Shown piece by piece: positions 36,184 through 45,687 of a stretch of DNA of 64,000 bases (position 1 is its first letter; the number at the start of each line of letters is the position of its first letter). This stretch comes from Streptococcus oralis subsp. dentisani. Lineage in GTDB: Bacteria; Bacillota; Bacilli; Lactobacillales; Streptococcaceae. The stretch is taken from positions 1,862,556-1,926,555 of the forward strand of contig NZ_CP034442.1 in the NCBI RefSeq assembly GCF_007475365.1, read 5' to 3'. The position numbers were made by a program, and so were the translations under genes. Under the pieces are notes generated by a model that was not told the DNA's origin, did not search any database, and saw only the letters and a program-made list of their open reading frames with translations.

Positions 36184-37233
36184 ATGACCAGAAATTATTC
36201 AACACGTGAATATCGTGAGAAATTATATGATGATCTTCATGTTCGATTAAGAGATACAGTGATTTTGATGTGTGCGATTTTTATTGCCTCTATAGGTTTA
36301 AATATGAATTCAACAGCTGTCATTATTGGAGCCATGCTGATTTCCCCTCTTATGACATCGATTGTTGGACTCGGATTTGGTTTAGCTATTTTTGATATGC
36401 GTTTAATCAAGCAATCTCTAGAGGTTTTATTTACTCAAGTATTGGTCAGTTTGCTTGTCTCGACTTTATATTTCTGGATTTCCCCCTTATCTTATGCAAG
36501 TAGCGAGTTGATTGCACGAACCTCTCCAACCATTTGGGATGTTCTCATTGCTATTGCTGGTGGGATAGCAGGTGTAATTGGGTCACGGAAAAAAGAAGCA
36601 AACAATATCGTGCCAGGAGTAGCCATTGCAACAGCTCTGATGCCACCTATCTGTACTGCAGGATATGGTTTAGCTAACGGGAATGTACGATTTTTATTTG
36701 GGGCTCTCTATCTTTTCTTGATCAACTGTGTCTTTATCATGCTAGCCAACATTATTGGAACAAGAATTTTGATGAGAAAATCTCCCTTAAGTTCATTTAA
36801 AGAGCTAAACATTAAAATGAAAATTGGCTTGATATCCTTGATTGTATTATTGGTTCTTCCAGCCAGTTATTCAGCAGTCACTCTGACGATAGATCAAGCG
36901 CGAAAAGAAGGAATCAAACAGTTTGTAGCAAAAGAGTTCGCTAATCACACGGTCATTAATCAAGTCTACAAGTCAAGGAACAATGAATTGGTCTTAACGG
37001 TTGTTGGAGATCCGATTTCAGAAGAAAAATTAGAAACGCTCCATCAAAAACAAGCCTCTTACGGTATTCAATCTGTTCAATTAAAAGTCAATCAAGTCCA
37101 TAATTCGATAAAATTAGATAGTGAGATGACCAAGGAATTTTATGAAAACATTAACAAGTATATCAATCAAAAACTCTCTGAAAAAGATTCACAAAAAGAT
37201 CTCGTAAAAGAAAATGAAGCAGACAAGGATTGA
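36184..37233 (+). CDS. DUF389 (TIGR00341-type) membrane protein
   Basis: 349 aa. About six hydrophobic spans in residues ~25-230, including LNMNSTAVIIGAMLISPLM and NIVPGVAIATALMPPICT, the two hallmark segments of DUF389. The C-terminal ~115 residues are soluble, ending in a charged tail (KDSQKDLVKENEADKD). Function in the family is unclear. AAAAGGAG precedes the ATG. Confidence 0.9.
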   Translation: MTRNYSTREYREKLYDDLHVRLRDTVILMCAIFIASIGLNMNSTAVIIGAMLISPLMTSIVGLGFGLAIFDMRLIKQSLEVLFTQVLVSLLVSTLYFWISPLSYASSELIARTSPTIWDVLIAIAGGIAGVIGSRKKEANNIVPGVAIATALMPPICTAGYGLANGNVRFLFGALYLFLINCVFIMLANIIGTRILMRKSPLSSFKELNIKMKIGLISLIVLLVLPASYSAVTLTIDQARKEGIKQFVAKEFANHTVINQVYKSRNNELVLTVVGDPISEEKLETLHQKQASYGIQSVQLKVNQVHNSIKLDSEMTKEFYENINKYINQKLSEKDSQKDLVKENEADKD

Positions 37234-37376
37234 GGATATTGAACTTATCTAACTCATGGAAGCAAATGTTGGGAGGATATCCTATATCCAACAGTTAGTG
37301 GATAGAAAGGATTGTTGATGAGGATACCATTTGTGGTGGTTTGACCAATCACGACTAGCTCAGGTTAATAAAATAT

Positions 37377-37410
37377 AAAAAAGCAACAACTATTTCAGTT
37401 GTTGCTTTTT
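37377..37410. terminator. Bidirectional terminator between DUF389 gene and thrS
   Basis: AAAAAGCAACAACT-ATTTC-AGTTGTTGCTTTTT, perfect 14-base arms. Confidence 0.9.
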
Positions 37411-37498
37411 AGGTAGCTGGGATTTTATCTCAGGTTTTATCTCTTATGATAAAATTCGAATAGGGATTGCTAAATTATTGGTCAGTAAAATTTGAGAA

Positions 37499-39454
37499 TT
37501 ATATAATATCGAATTTCTCAACGCGTGATTTGTTGGCAATATCAGCTAGGATTGCTTGAACAAAGTCATCAACTAAGACAGTTTGTGTTTCTTTTTGACC
37601 ATAGCGACGAACGTTGACAGTTCCGTCTTCCATTTCCTTGTCCCCAACGATCAATTGGTACGGGATCTTGCTGGTTTGTGAAGCACGGATCTTGAACTGC
37701 ATTTTTTCATTACGTTCATCCACATCAGCACGGATACCACGGTCACGGAGTTTCTTAGCCACTTCCCAAGCGTAGTCCACGTGTTTTTCGTTAGATACTG
37801 GGATGAGGGTTACTTGGTGTGGTGCCAGCCATGTTGGGAAGGCACCCTTGTAGTTTTCAATCAAGATAGCTGTGAAGCGTTCCATGGTTGAGATAACTCC
37901 ACGGTGGATCATAACTGGACGGTGCTCTTCGCCATCAGCTCCGATATATTTAAGGTCGAAGCGTTCTGGAAGCAAGAAGTCAAGCTGGATAGTTGAAAGG
38001 GTTTCTTCTTTTCCAAGGGCTGTCTTAACTTGAATATCCAATTTTGGTCCGTAGAAGGCTGCTTCACCTTCGGCTTCAAAGTAGTCCACACCCATTTCAT
38101 CAAGGGCGGCACGAAGCATGGTTTGGGCATTCTCCCACATCTCATCGTTATCAAAGTACTTGTGAGTATCTTGAGGGTCGCGAAGAGAGAGACGGAAGCG
38201 GTATTCAGTCAAGTTGAAGTCTTCATAAACATCGATAATCAACTGAAGGGCGCGTTGGAATTCTTCTTGGATTTGTTCTGGAGTAACAAAGAGGTGACCG
38301 TCGTTAAGAGACATTTCACGTACACGTTGAAGACCAGTAAGGGCACCAGATTTTTCATAACGGTGCATCATACCGATTTCAGCGATACGGATTGGCAACT
38401 CACGGTATGAGTGAACATGGTGTTTGAAGACTTGGATGTGGTGTGGGCAGTTCATTGGGCGGAGGACAAACTCTTCACCGTCTCCCATGTCCATGGTTGG
38501 GAACATATCTTCACGGTAGTGATCCCAGTGACCAGAAGTCTTGTAAAGCTCTACAGAGGCAAGTGGTGGAGTGTAAACGTGTTGGTAGCCTGCAGCTATT
38601 TCCTTATCGACAATGTAGCGTTCCAATTCACGACGGATTGTCGCACCATTTGGCAACCAGAATGGCAAACCTTGTCCAACTTCTTGAGAAATCATGAAGA
38701 GGTCAAGCTCTTTACCAAGTTTACGGTGGTCACGTTCTTTGGCCTCTTCACGCATTTGAAGGTAGTTCTTCAAGTCTTTCTTGTCAAACCAAGCTGTACC
38801 GTAGATCCGTTGCATCATGGCATTGTCGCTATTTCCACGCCAGTAAGCACCAGCTACATGGAGAAGGTGGAAGATTTGGATGCGACCTGTTGACGGAACG
38901 TGTGGGCCACGGCAAAGGTCCACGTATTCGCCTTGACGGTAGATAGTTAAACCGCCTTCGTCTTCAGAGTGTTCTTCAATCAATTCCAACTTGTAAGGGT
39001 CGTTCTTAAAGATTTCACGCGCCTCGTCTTTCGTCACTTCTTCACGGATTGATGGGAAGTTTTCTTTGACGATTTTTTGCATTTCTTCTTCGATACGAGG
39101 AAGGTCTTCGTTAGAAATTTGACCAGCTTGATTATCCGTATCGTAGTAGAAACCATCCTCGATAGCTGGACCAACACCCAAGTGAATATCTGGGAAAAGG
39201 CGACGAGCTGCTTGGGCGAACAAGTGAGCCGCTGAGTGGCGCAAGATTGGAAGGGCATCTTCGTGATCAGGTGTCACGATTTCGATGCTTCCATCTTCAG
39301 TGATAGCACGAGTCGTGTCAATGAGTTTACCGTTGAATTTACCAGCCAAGGCTTTTTTAGCTAGGGAATTGCTGATAGATTGGGCAATTTCAAAAGTTGT
39401 CACGCCAGATTCGAATTCACGAACAGCGCCATCTGGGAAAGTAATCTTAATCAT
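37499..39454 (-). CDS. thrS: Threonyl-tRNA synthetase
   Basis: Class II synthetase charging tRNA-Thr; 651 aa. Domains: TGS (~1-60), N2 editing domain with [10 protein letters not shown] (His of HxxxH), catalytic core (MNCPHH zinc Cys, [12 protein letters not shown] motif 2, GVISTMERF motif 3), and C-terminal anticodon domain ([19 protein letters not shown]). TAAGGAG precedes the ATG. Only 10 bases separate it from the upstream P-loop gene, and no terminator or obvious promoter lies between, so it depends on the T-box at 40092-40319. Confidence 0.98.
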   Translation of the reverse strand: MIKITFPDGAVREFESGVTTFEIAQSISNSLAKKALAGKFNGKLIDTTRAITEDGSIEIVTPDHEDALPILRHSAAHLFAQAARRLFPDIHLGVGPAIEDGFYYDTDNQAGQISNEDLPRIEEEMQKIVKENFPSIREEVTKDEAREIFKNDPYKLELIEEHSEDEGGLTIYRQGEYVDLCRGPHVPSTGRIQIFHLLHVAGAYWRGNSDNAMMQRIYGTAWFDKKDLKNYLQMREEAKERDHRKLGKELDLFMISQEVGQGLPFWLPNGATIRRELERYIVDKEIAAGYQHVYTPPLASVELYKTSGHWDHYREDMFPTMDMGDGEEFVLRPMNCPHHIQVFKHHVHSYRELPIRIAEIGMMHRYEKSGALTGLQRVREMSLNDGHLFVTPEQIQEEFQRALQLIIDVYEDFNLTEYRFRLSLRDPQDTHKYFDNDEMWENAQTMLRAALDEMGVDYFEAEGEAAFYGPKLDIQVKTALGKEETLSTIQLDFLLPERFDLKYIGADGEEHRPVMIHRGVISTMERFTAILIENYKGAFPTWLAPHQVTLIPVSNEKHVDYAWEVAKKLRDRGIRADVDERNEKMQFKIRASQTSKIPYQLIVGDKEMEDGTVNVRRYGQKETQTVLVDDFVQAILADIANKSRVEKFDII

Positions 39455-39464
39455 GGTTTTCTCC

Positions 39465-40091
39465 TTAAATATTTATTCTATTTTTGTTGGACAATTTTAA
39501 GAGCCGAGCAACTTCTTCCGCATTCTGATTCTCTGATTGACTACCATCTGTTACGAGACTAGAATAACCTAATTTCATCGCTTCCTTACGCACCATTTGG
39601 GCAAAAAGAATATCTCGCTGCATCCAGTTTTCAAAAGCTTGCTCAGGGTTGGTTGTACCCTCTAAGACATAAGGAACCCATTCTCTCTGTCTATAATGCT
39701 TTTTCTGAAAATCAGCTGTCGGAGTCAAGCATAGATAGGAAGATGCTGGGCATTCAAGCCCCTTTACCAAGTGAGGCAAAAGTCCTGCCCCCTCCACCAA
39801 GAGGGGTCTATCTTGATTTTTTATCAAGTAAGATTTCACATAAGGAAAAATCTCTTCATAAAAGCGCCATTCTTCATCTGCCATCTCTTCTGGACTTCTC
39901 ATCCAGATTTGTTCTGGACTTCTGTCCTGTCTCAGAAGGCAAATCGGCTGTGAGTCTGCACTTGCTTGACTCATCATCTCTTCTACCAAATCATCCAGTT
40001 TGATATGAAGTAGTTGATACTGTCTAGCAAGAAGTGAGGCAATTGTTGATTTTCCACTACAAGGCGATCCGCCAATCATATAAAGCATCAT
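39465..40091 (-). CDS. P-loop kinase-like protein between the T-box and thrS
   Basis: 208 aa from ATG 40091, with AAGGAGG upstream. Walker A is [10 protein letters not shown] (~residues 6-15). The rest resembles small nucleoside/phosphoglycerate-type kinases: [10 protein letters not shown] (an LID/acceptor area), [11 protein letters not shown], and [11 protein letters not shown]. The phosphoryl acceptor is unknown. A frame extending to 40172 is rejected because its start translates the T-box terminator. Position between the Thr T-box and thrS means threonine limitation should raise this protein too. Confidence 0.75.
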   Translation of the reverse strand: MMLYMIGGSPCSGKSTIASLLARQYQLLHIKLDDLVEEMMSQASADSQPICLLRQDRSPEQIWMRSPEEMADEEWRFYEEIFPYVKSYLIKNQDRPLLVEGAGLLPHLVKGLECPASSYLCLTPTADFQKKHYRQREWVPYVLEGTTNPEQAFENWMQRDILFAQMVRKEAMKLGYSSLVTDGSQSENQNAEEVARLLKLSNKNRINI

Positions 40092-40319
40092 TCTTCCTCC
40101 TTCTGACAAAATAAAAACGACATCCTCGAAAGGACGTCGCAACGTGGTTCCACCTTCATTTATGTTCCTCAAAAAAGAGGGACACCTCTGATTGGCTTTA
40201 ACGTAGCCACCGTTTTATGTTTTCATAAAAGCCAGTAGAGTAGTATCAGTTTAGGCTTTCTATGCGTTTCCAGCAACCACGCACTCTCTAGTAGAAAGGG
40301 ACTAAGTGACTTGTCTCTA
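40092..40319 (-). ncRNA. T-box leader, threonine specific
   Basis: Minus-strand leader with the invariant T-box TGGAACCACG (40143-40152) and, after it, a terminator CGACGTCC-TTTCGA-GGATGTCG followed by TTTTTATTTT (~40110-40139). The 5' stem I includes AGAGAGTGCGTGGTTGCTGG (40271-40290). The specifier region CTGATACTACTCT places ACT, a Thr codon, at 40242-40244 before the ACTCT strand that pairs with AGAGAGT. Uncharged tRNA-Thr would stabilise the antiterminator and switch on the downstream genes. Confidence 0.9.
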
Positions 40320-40325
40320 TGCATT

Positions 40326-40353
40326 ATTATAGCATGATTGCGAGATTTTTCAA
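40326..40353 (-). promoter_or_regulatory. Promoter of the T-box transcript
   Basis: Minus-strand TTGAAA (40348-40353), 16 bases, TATAAT (40326-40331). The -35 overlaps the last bases of the preceding gene. Confidence 0.75.
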
Positions 40354-40724
40354 GGATTTTGTGAAAGTTTTTTATTTTTCCCTTGCTGGAGCATATATTT
40401 AATACCGGAACCTGAAGCCATACCAAGTAGGGCAAAGAGTTCATAAGCTAGGAAATAAACGAGAATGAATTCATTGAAAGTGATGATGGTAAAGCAATAG
40501 AGAAGAGCAATACCGAGCAGCCACCACAGTGAGAATTGGAAACGGTAGCTATAAAGAAGGGATACGATGAAGGTTGCCAAAGGTGAAAAGAGGATGATGT
40601 TATAAATGTAAAGTCCTTTCAGCGTATAAGGGTCAGAAATCAGCAGTAACAGCAACTCATAGAGAGGCCAGTAAAAGAAGAATATGACAAGGTAGTATGG
40701 GATATACTTAAGGTAGTTCCGCAT
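40350..40724 (-). CDS. Small integral membrane protein, unknown function
   Basis: 124 aa, about four hydrophobic spans (~9-31, ~38-59, ~65-83, ~86-102), ending in a basic, polar tail (KYMLQQGKNKKLSQNP). GGAGGAC precedes the ATG. I recognise no family. Its stop codon overlaps the T-box promoter, so reading of this gene could interfere with or feed into the T-box leader. Confidence 0.7.
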   Translation of the reverse strand: MRNYLKYIPYYLVIFFFYWPLYELLLLLISDPYTLKGLYIYNIILFSPLATFIVSLLYSYRFQFSLWWLLGIALLYCFTIITFNEFILVYFLAYELFALLGMASGSGIKYMLQQGKNKKLSQNP

Positions 40725-40921
40725 GGCAATAGTCCTCCAATCTGCAAAAATTGAGAGAGGTTGAATACCATATAATCCTAAATGAAGGGGAGCTCTCTAC
40801 CTATATTATAGCACGATTTGGAAGCTCTTACAAGTTGATCAGGTAAGTAGTGATAGTGATTTTTTGCAGTGTTTTCTGCTATAATACTAACAGAAGAAGT
40901 AAGAGGAAAAGAGGAGAAAGA

Positions 40922-41764
40922 ATGACTAAAATAGCAGTTCTTTCAGATATACATGGAAATATGACAGCTCTGGAAGCCGTACTGGCTGATGCAAGAGCGG
41001 CAGAGGTAGAAGAGTATTGGCTTTTGGGAGATATTCTCATGCCTGGAACAGGACGTAGAAGGATATTGGATCTCTTAGCTAGCTTGCCCATCACTGCAAG
41101 AGTGCTGGGAAATTGGGAGAATAGTCTCTGGCGTGGTTTGCATCGCAAGCTAGATCCAACAAAAGCTAGTCATCGCTATCTCCTACGCCAATGCCAGTAT
41201 ATCTTAGAAGAGATTAGCCCTGAAGAAATCGAAGACCTCCACAATCAACCTATGCAAGTTCATCGTCAGTTTGGTGATTTGACAGTAGGAATCACTCACC
41301 ATCTTCCTGATAAAAACTGGGGTAGAGAGTTGATTCATACGGGAAAACAAGAAGATTTTGATAGATTGGTGACGGAGCCACATGCTTCTATCGCAGTGTA
41401 TGGCCATATTCACCAACAGTTTCTTCGTTACGGAAGTGACGGACAGTTGATTCTTAATCCAGGATCGATTGGGCAACCCTTCTTTTTAGATGCGAAGTTG
41501 CGTAAGGACCTGCGAGCTCAATATATGATTTTAGAGTTTGATGAGGCAGGTTTGTCTGATGTTGATTTTCGTCGAGTGGATTATGATGTAGAAGCCGAAT
41601 TGCAGTTGGCTAAGGATTTAAAACTCCCCTATTTCCAGATTTACTATGAAAGTTTGATAAATGGAATTCACCATACTCATAATCAGGAACTTCTGTATGA
41701 AATTGCTCAAGAACAGGGGCATGATGCCGAGTTGGATGCATGGCTAGATAGTGGTAATAATTGA
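40922..41764 (+). CDS. Calcineurin-like metallophosphoesterase
   Basis: 280 aa from ATG 40922 (GAGGAGAAAG upstream). Metal-site motifs: SDIHGN, LLGDIL, GNWEN, THHLPD, YGHIHQQ and NPGSIGQP. This is the YfcE/Ysh1-type phosphodiesterase set with one di-metal centre. Substrate unknown. A close paralogue of almost equal length lies at 57669-58508 next to uvrC. No signal peptide is seen. Confidence 0.9.
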   Translation: MTKIAVLSDIHGNMTALEAVLADARAAEVEEYWLLGDILMPGTGRRRILDLLASLPITARVLGNWENSLWRGLHRKLDPTKASHRYLLRQCQYILEEISPEEIEDLHNQPMQVHRQFGDLTVGITHHLPDKNWGRELIHTGKQEDFDRLVTEPHASIAVYGHIHQQFLRYGSDGQLILNPGSIGQPFFLDAKLRKDLRAQYMILEFDEAGLSDVDFRRVDYDVEAELQLAKDLKLPYFQIYYESLINGIHHTHNQELLYEIAQEQGHDAELDAWLDSGNN

Positions 41765-41788
41765 CATTACAACGTAAAAGGGTATAAT
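41761..41788 (+). promoter_or_regulatory. Promoter of the Rrf2-type gene with a small dyad in the spacer
   Basis: TTGACA (41761-41766), 16 bases, TATAAT (41783-41788). TTAC-AAC-GTAA (41767-41777) in the spacer could be the regulator's own site. Confidence 0.7.
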
Positions 41789-41820
41789 AAGTATCAGATA
41801 GGATGTGAAAGGAGAAAAAG

Positions 41821-42258
41821 ATGCAAATTTCAAGCCGATTTACCATTGCGACCCATATGCTAATTATCATTGCTATCAAGGGCCGGGAAAGCAAGGTGAC
41901 CAGTGATTTTCTCGCAGCCAGTGTTGGGATCAATCCGGTCATTATTCGCAAAACCTTGTCCCAACTCAAAAAAGCTGAACTGATATCAGTTGCGCGTGGG
42001 ACGGGCGGTACCGAGATTATCAAAGACCTCCAAGATATCAGCCTTTTTGATGTTTATCAGGCTGTTGAATGTTTAGGAAAATCTGGTAAACTCTTTAGTT
42101 TCCATGATAATCCCAACCCTAACTGTCCAGTAGGGGCCAATATCCATGAAGTTTTGGATCAAAAACTACTAGATATCCAAGAGGCGATGGAAAACCAACT
42201 TCGTCAGACGAGTCTGGCTCAGGTTGTGGCAGATGCAGAAGCAAGAATAGTAAAATAA
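41821..42258 (+). CDS. Rrf2-family transcriptional regulator
   Basis: 145 aa. N-terminal winged HTH (SKVTSDFLAASVGINPVIIR and KTLSQLKKAELISVARGTGG). The Rrf2 cluster of three Cys used by IscR/NsrR for Fe-S binding is not present as such; there is a single pair Cys-Leu (VECLGK) and one Cys in NPNCPVG, so metal or redox sensing would differ. GAAAGGAG precedes the ATG. The next gene's promoter holds a perfect palindrome and may be a target. Confidence 0.9.
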   Translation: MQISSRFTIATHMLIIIAIKGRESKVTSDFLAASVGINPVIIRKTLSQLKKAELISVARGTGGTEIIKDLQDISLFDVYQAVECLGKSGKLFSFHDNPNPNCPVGANIHEVLDQKLLDIQEAMENQLRQTSLAQVVADAEARIVK

Positions 42259-42282
42259 GAGGGCTAGGCTCCTCTTTTTCTA
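42259..42282 (+). terminator. Probable terminator after the Rrf2-type gene
   Basis: AGAGG-gctaggct-CCTCTTTTTC; short stem with T-run. Confidence 0.6.
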
Positions 42283-42283
42283 T

Positions 42284-42303
42284 TACCATAATTATGGTAC
42301 AAT
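42284..42303 (+). promoter_or_regulatory. 16-bp perfect palindrome over the extended -10 of the YdcF-like gene
   Basis: TACCATAATTATGGTA (42284-42299) overlaps TGGTACAAT (42295-42303), an extended -10. A repressor bound there would block transcription. Confidence 0.6.
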
Positions 42304-42325
42304 GTAGTCATCAAAGGAGGAGACT

Positions 42326-43348
42326 ATGTACTTTATCACAGGATTTTTTGTCCTACTTTTTCTCGTTTCGTTTTTAAGGGACAATCGTAGTCTCTGGAAT
42401 CCAGCTCTTTTGCTTTTATCTCTGCTCTTTTCTTACCTGTCTATTGCCAATCTTTTTTATGAAGCTGGGCAGGAAGAAGTGCACATGGTTTTCTTTGCAG
42501 GGATTTTTCTCCTGCTACCTCTTTTAGTTTTTCTAAGTGGCTTTTTCCTGATTTATAATGGATTTGTGTTATTGAAAAAAGAAGGAAAATCCAAGGCAAA
42601 TTATTTGTCTCTAGGATTAGGCTGCGTGATTCTATTCTTTTTTGTGATCATGGCGATTCGAGTGAGCGATACCAAGGGCTTGTTTTACACCAATCATCTA
42701 GCGAATATTTTCTTTTTCTTTCTGATCTATTCGTATTTGATTTTTGGTTTTGCCTTTGCAGGATTTCTGCTTTATTCTATTCTGTATCTTTTTATTCCTA
42801 AGAAAAAACATTATGATTTTATTATCATTCACGGAGCAGGTTTGTTGAATGGAGAAAAAGTGACTCCCTTACTGAAGAGTCGCATTGATAAGGCAGTAGA
42901 AGCTTATCACCAGTCTCTCAATCCCAATGTTAAAATCATCGCAAGTGGTGGTCGAGGTGGGGATGAGAAGATTTCCGAAGCTCAGGCAATTTGTAATTAT
43001 TTGCTGGAAGAGACGGATGTTCCGAGAGAAGCAATTCTCCTAGAGGAAGACTCAACGACAACCTATGAGAATCTTCTCTTCTCAAAAGAAATGGGAGAGA
43101 GGCTGGTGACCAGTCCACGTTTTCTCTTTGTGACCAATGATTACCATGTTTTTCGTACCAGTACCTATGCTCGCCGTATTGGGATGAAGGGAGATGGTCT
43201 TGGTTGCCGTACAGCCGCCTACTATATCCCATCGGCCTTTATCAGAGAATATATTGCCCTATGTGTGAAGATAAAATGGATTTTTATCGCCTTTTATGTT
43301 TTGTTGATTTTAGCTCTGATTTTCTCTTATAGGGGTATTTTATGGTAA
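42326..43348 (+). CDS. YdcF/ElyC-family (DUF218) membrane protein
   Basis: 340 aa. About five or six hydrophobic spans: four in residues ~1-160, one at the C-terminus (~315-335). Between them is a DUF218 domain: IIHGAGLLNGEKVTPLL, ASGGRGGDEKISEAQAI, EDSTTTYENLLFS, FVTNDYHVFRT. The family is related to envelope proteins such as ElyC and SanA; exact role in streptococci is unknown. AAAGGAGGAG precedes the ATG. Confidence 0.88.
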   Translation: MYFITGFFVLLFLVSFLRDNRSLWNPALLLLSLLFSYLSIANLFYEAGQEEVHMVFFAGIFLLLPLLVFLSGFFLIYNGFVLLKKEGKSKANYLSLGLGCVILFFFVIMAIRVSDTKGLFYTNHLANIFFFFLIYSYLIFGFAFAGFLLYSILYLFIPKKKHYDFIIIHGAGLLNGEKVTPLLKSRIDKAVEAYHQSLNPNVKIIASGGRGGDEKISEAQAICNYLLEETDVPREAILLEEDSTTTYENLLFSKEMGERLVTSPRFLFVTNDYHVFRTSTYARRIGMKGDGLGCRTAAYYIPSAFIREYIALCVKIKWIFIAFYVLLILALIFSYRGILW

Positions 43349-43354
43349 TATATG

Positions 43355-43382
43355 AAAAAAATCTCCGTTAGGAGATTTTTTG
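43355..43382. terminator. Bidirectional terminator
   Basis: AAAAAATCTCC-GTTA-GGAGATTTTTT perfect stem between the convergent genes. Confidence 0.9.
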
Positions 43383-43416
43383 TAAAATTCATGTAGTCAT
43401 TATTATTCAATTTTGC

Positions 43417-44199
43417 TTATGGCAAAATGGCTTTTAGTTCCTTCAGGATAGTTTGCAAGGTTACGATCGCTTGTTCTCCTTGTTGTGGTTGATAGAGTAG
43501 TTGGAAATACTTGCGAATAGTTTCTTCAAATTGTTTAGGGAGGAGAGTACAATTGGTCTTTGCGTACTCCAACATTCGTTTTTCACCAGGATGGGTTTGC
43601 TCATTGAGCGCAAATAACAAGTCAAAGTAGGAAGCAAAAAATTCACTTGTACGATGATTCATGCTGAGAAGATCTTGACGTTTGATAGCTTTTTCTATTT
43701 GGTGAGAGAAGGCAGGCATGGCTTGTTCTAGCAAAAGGAGTTGCCTTTCAATGATATGCTTTTTGAGTTCCTGTGGATAGGGAATCTGGTAGGCTCTTTG
43801 GAGCGAAGCATAGCGTCCATTCGGATCGTATAGGATTTTGCTATGGAGTAGATTGTGCCACATACAGGTTGTATAAGCGTTTTGGGCTTGATGCTGAAAA
43901 ACAGTTGAGTTTAGTTCTTGTTCAAACGACTCCAGCGAACGATAAATCAACTCGATTTCGATACCGTTGTTTAGTACACAGTCGTCCTCTAACTCCCAAA
44001 ACTGGTTTCCAATTTCCATATAAGAACAGTACTTACTCAGAATGTTTTGGCGAATCGTCTCATCTATAGGAGAGTTGAGATATGTATAGACATCATAGTC
44101 AGAATTTTGATCGTAGTCTTGTCCTGCACGTGAACCACCAAGAGCGATAGCTTCTACTTGCTCCAATTGAGAGAATTCTTTATAAAGTTCTTGGATCAT
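43417..44199 (-). CDS. Nucleotidyltransferase-domain protein (DUF4037-like)
   Basis: 260 aa. The N-terminal minimal nucleotidyltransferase motif GGSRAGQDYDQNSDYDV (GS...DxD) is clear. The remaining ~200 residues are helical with HNLLHSKILYDPNGRYASL. It resembles antibiotic nucleotidyltransferases and DUF4037 proteins, but the substrate cannot be read from sequence. AAGGAGAAA precedes the ATG. Confidence 0.82.
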   Translation of the reverse strand: MIQELYKEFSQLEQVEAIALGGSRAGQDYDQNSDYDVYTYLNSPIDETIRQNILSKYCSYMEIGNQFWELEDDCVLNNGIEIELIYRSLESFEQELNSTVFQHQAQNAYTTCMWHNLLHSKILYDPNGRYASLQRAYQIPYPQELKKHIIERQLLLLEQAMPAFSHQIEKAIKRQDLLSMNHRTSEFFASYFDLLFALNEQTHPGEKRMLEYAKTNCTLLPKQFEETIRKYFQLLYQPQQGEQAIVTLQTILKELKAILP

Positions 44200-44289
44200 G
44201 ATTTTTCTCCTTGCTTTATGGTTTTAAAGTCATTTTATCAAAAAGTAAAACGTTTGCATAGTATTAAGTTGTTGCTTTTTCATTTATAA

Positions 44290-44330
44290 CAAAAAATGTG
44301 AACTCTTGTTTTGAGTTCACATTCTTTTTT
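44290..44330. terminator. Terminator at the 3' end of the amino-acid ABC operon
   Basis: AATGTGAACTC-ttgtttt-GAGTTCACATT, perfect 11 bp, with A/T runs on both sides. Confidence 0.92.
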
Positions 44331-44988
44331 ATTCTGCAGCTTGTTGCCAACGTTTGGCTAGCATGCGAGATAGACTTGAAATTGCTAGGTTAAAGCTGAA
44401 ATAGATCAAGGAAATCAGGATATAAAGACTGAAGACCTGCTCTGGCTCGAAATAGCGACCCATGAGAATTTGGCTAGCGCCAAAGAGTTCTTGTAGAGCG
44501 ATAACAGAGTAGAGAAGGCTAGTATCCTTAATCACGGTCACAAACTGAGAAATGATGGCTGGCAGCATTTTACGGATCGCTTGTGGGAGAATGATGTAGT
44601 AGAGGATTTGGGCTGAAGTGAATCCTTGCGACATTCCTGCTTCGTACTGGCCCTTGTCCACGGCATTGAGACCACCTCGGATAATCTCAGCCAAGGCTGC
44701 TGAGGTAAAAAGGGTAAAGGCAGTAATACCTGCTGGTGTAGACTTCATCTTAAACACCAAAAAGATGGTGAAAATCCAGAGAAGGTTTGGAACGTTACGT
44801 ACAAACTCGATATAAATGCTGGAGATGATCCGTAAGGTAGGATTTTTCCCATTTCTCATGACGGCTAGCACTGTCCCTATAAGGGTAGAAAGGACAATGG
44901 CAATCAGAGAAATATAGAGGGTCAAGCCGAAGCCTTTAAAGATAAAGACTAGGTTATCTGGGGTCAAAACTTCTAAAATAGATTCCAT
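44329..44988 (-). CDS. Polar amino-acid ABC transporter permease (second)
   Basis: 219 aa, HisM/GlnP type, about four to five membrane spans. The coupling-helix EAA motif is YEAGMSQGFTSAQILYYIILP (~120-140). It pairs with the second permease just upstream (9 bases apart) to form the channel. The order in the operon is ATPase, binding protein, permease, permease. GGAGG precedes the ATG. Confidence 0.93.
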   Translation of the reverse strand: MESILEVLTPDNLVFIFKGFGLTLYISLIAIVLSTLIGTVLAVMRNGKNPTLRIISSIYIEFVRNVPNLLWIFTIFLVFKMKSTPAGITAFTLFTSAALAEIIRGGLNAVDKGQYEAGMSQGFTSAQILYYIILPQAIRKMLPAIISQFVTVIKDTSLLYSVIALQELFGASQILMGRYFEPEQVFSLYILISLIYFSFNLAISSLSRMLAKRWQQAAE

Positions 44989-44997
44989 AGTAACCTC

Positions 44998-45675
44998 CTA
45001 AAGTGAATAGGCTTTTTTATTGGCTTGCTCCATCTTGCGACCAAACTGGGCGACAGGGAAGCAAAGGGCAAAGTAGAGTAGGGCAGCACCTAGAAAGGCA
45101 GGGATGTAATTTCCGTTGAGAGCTGACCAAGACTTGGTCACAAACATCAAGTCCACACCAGAGATGATGGCAACTGTAGAGGTGTTCTTGATAAGGTTGA
45201 CGATTTGGTTGGTCAAAGGAGGGAGAATGATACGGAAGGCCTGAGGCAAGATAATCAAGCGCATGGCACTGATATAGGTAAAACCTTGCGACAAGGCAGC
45301 CTCCATCTGACCGCTAGGAATAGACTGAATCCCTGAACGAATAACCTCAGCGATATAAGCGCCGTGATAGAGTCCCACGCAGAGAACAGCTGTCCAATAA
45401 ATCGGAATCATGATGGTGTGTTCACTGATAAGAGGCAACCCATAAAAAACAATAACAAACTGCACCAAGAGGGGAGTATTTTGGTAAAATTCGACAAAGA
45501 TACGAGCCAAAACACGCAAGAATGGGCGTTTACTAGTTGACATGGCCCCAAAGAAGATGCCCAAAACCATGGCGAGGATAAAGGATCCAATCGCTAGGGC
45601 AAGAGTGAAGAGGAAACCATTGAAAAATTGTCCAAAATCCTGAAAATAGGCTGTCCAAGATGATAAATCTGTCAT
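44998..45675 (-). CDS. Polar amino-acid ABC transporter permease (first)
   Basis: 225 aa, same family as its neighbour, about five membrane spans. The EAA motif region is MEAALSQGFTYISAMRLIILP. AAGGAGG precedes the ATG; 12 bases separate it from the binding protein gene. The substrate is likely glutamine or another polar amino acid, not fixed by sequence. Confidence 0.93.
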   Translation of the reverse strand: MTDLSSWTAYFQDFGQFFNGFLFTLALAIGSFILAMVLGIFFGAMSTSKRPFLRVLARIFVEFYQNTPLLVQFVIVFYGLPLISEHTIMIPIYWTAVLCVGLYHGAYIAEVIRSGIQSIPSGQMEAALSQGFTYISAMRLIILPQAFRIILPPLTNQIVNLIKNTSTVAIISGVDLMFVTKSWSALNGNYIPAFLGAALLYFALCFPVAQFGRKMEQANKKAYSL

Positions 45676-45687
45676 GGGGTGTCCTCC

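Noticed and set aside
40092..40172. Upstream extension of the P-loop kinase frame
   Set aside because: It translates the T-box terminator and T-box sequence itself; the real start is 40091 behind AAGGAGG.
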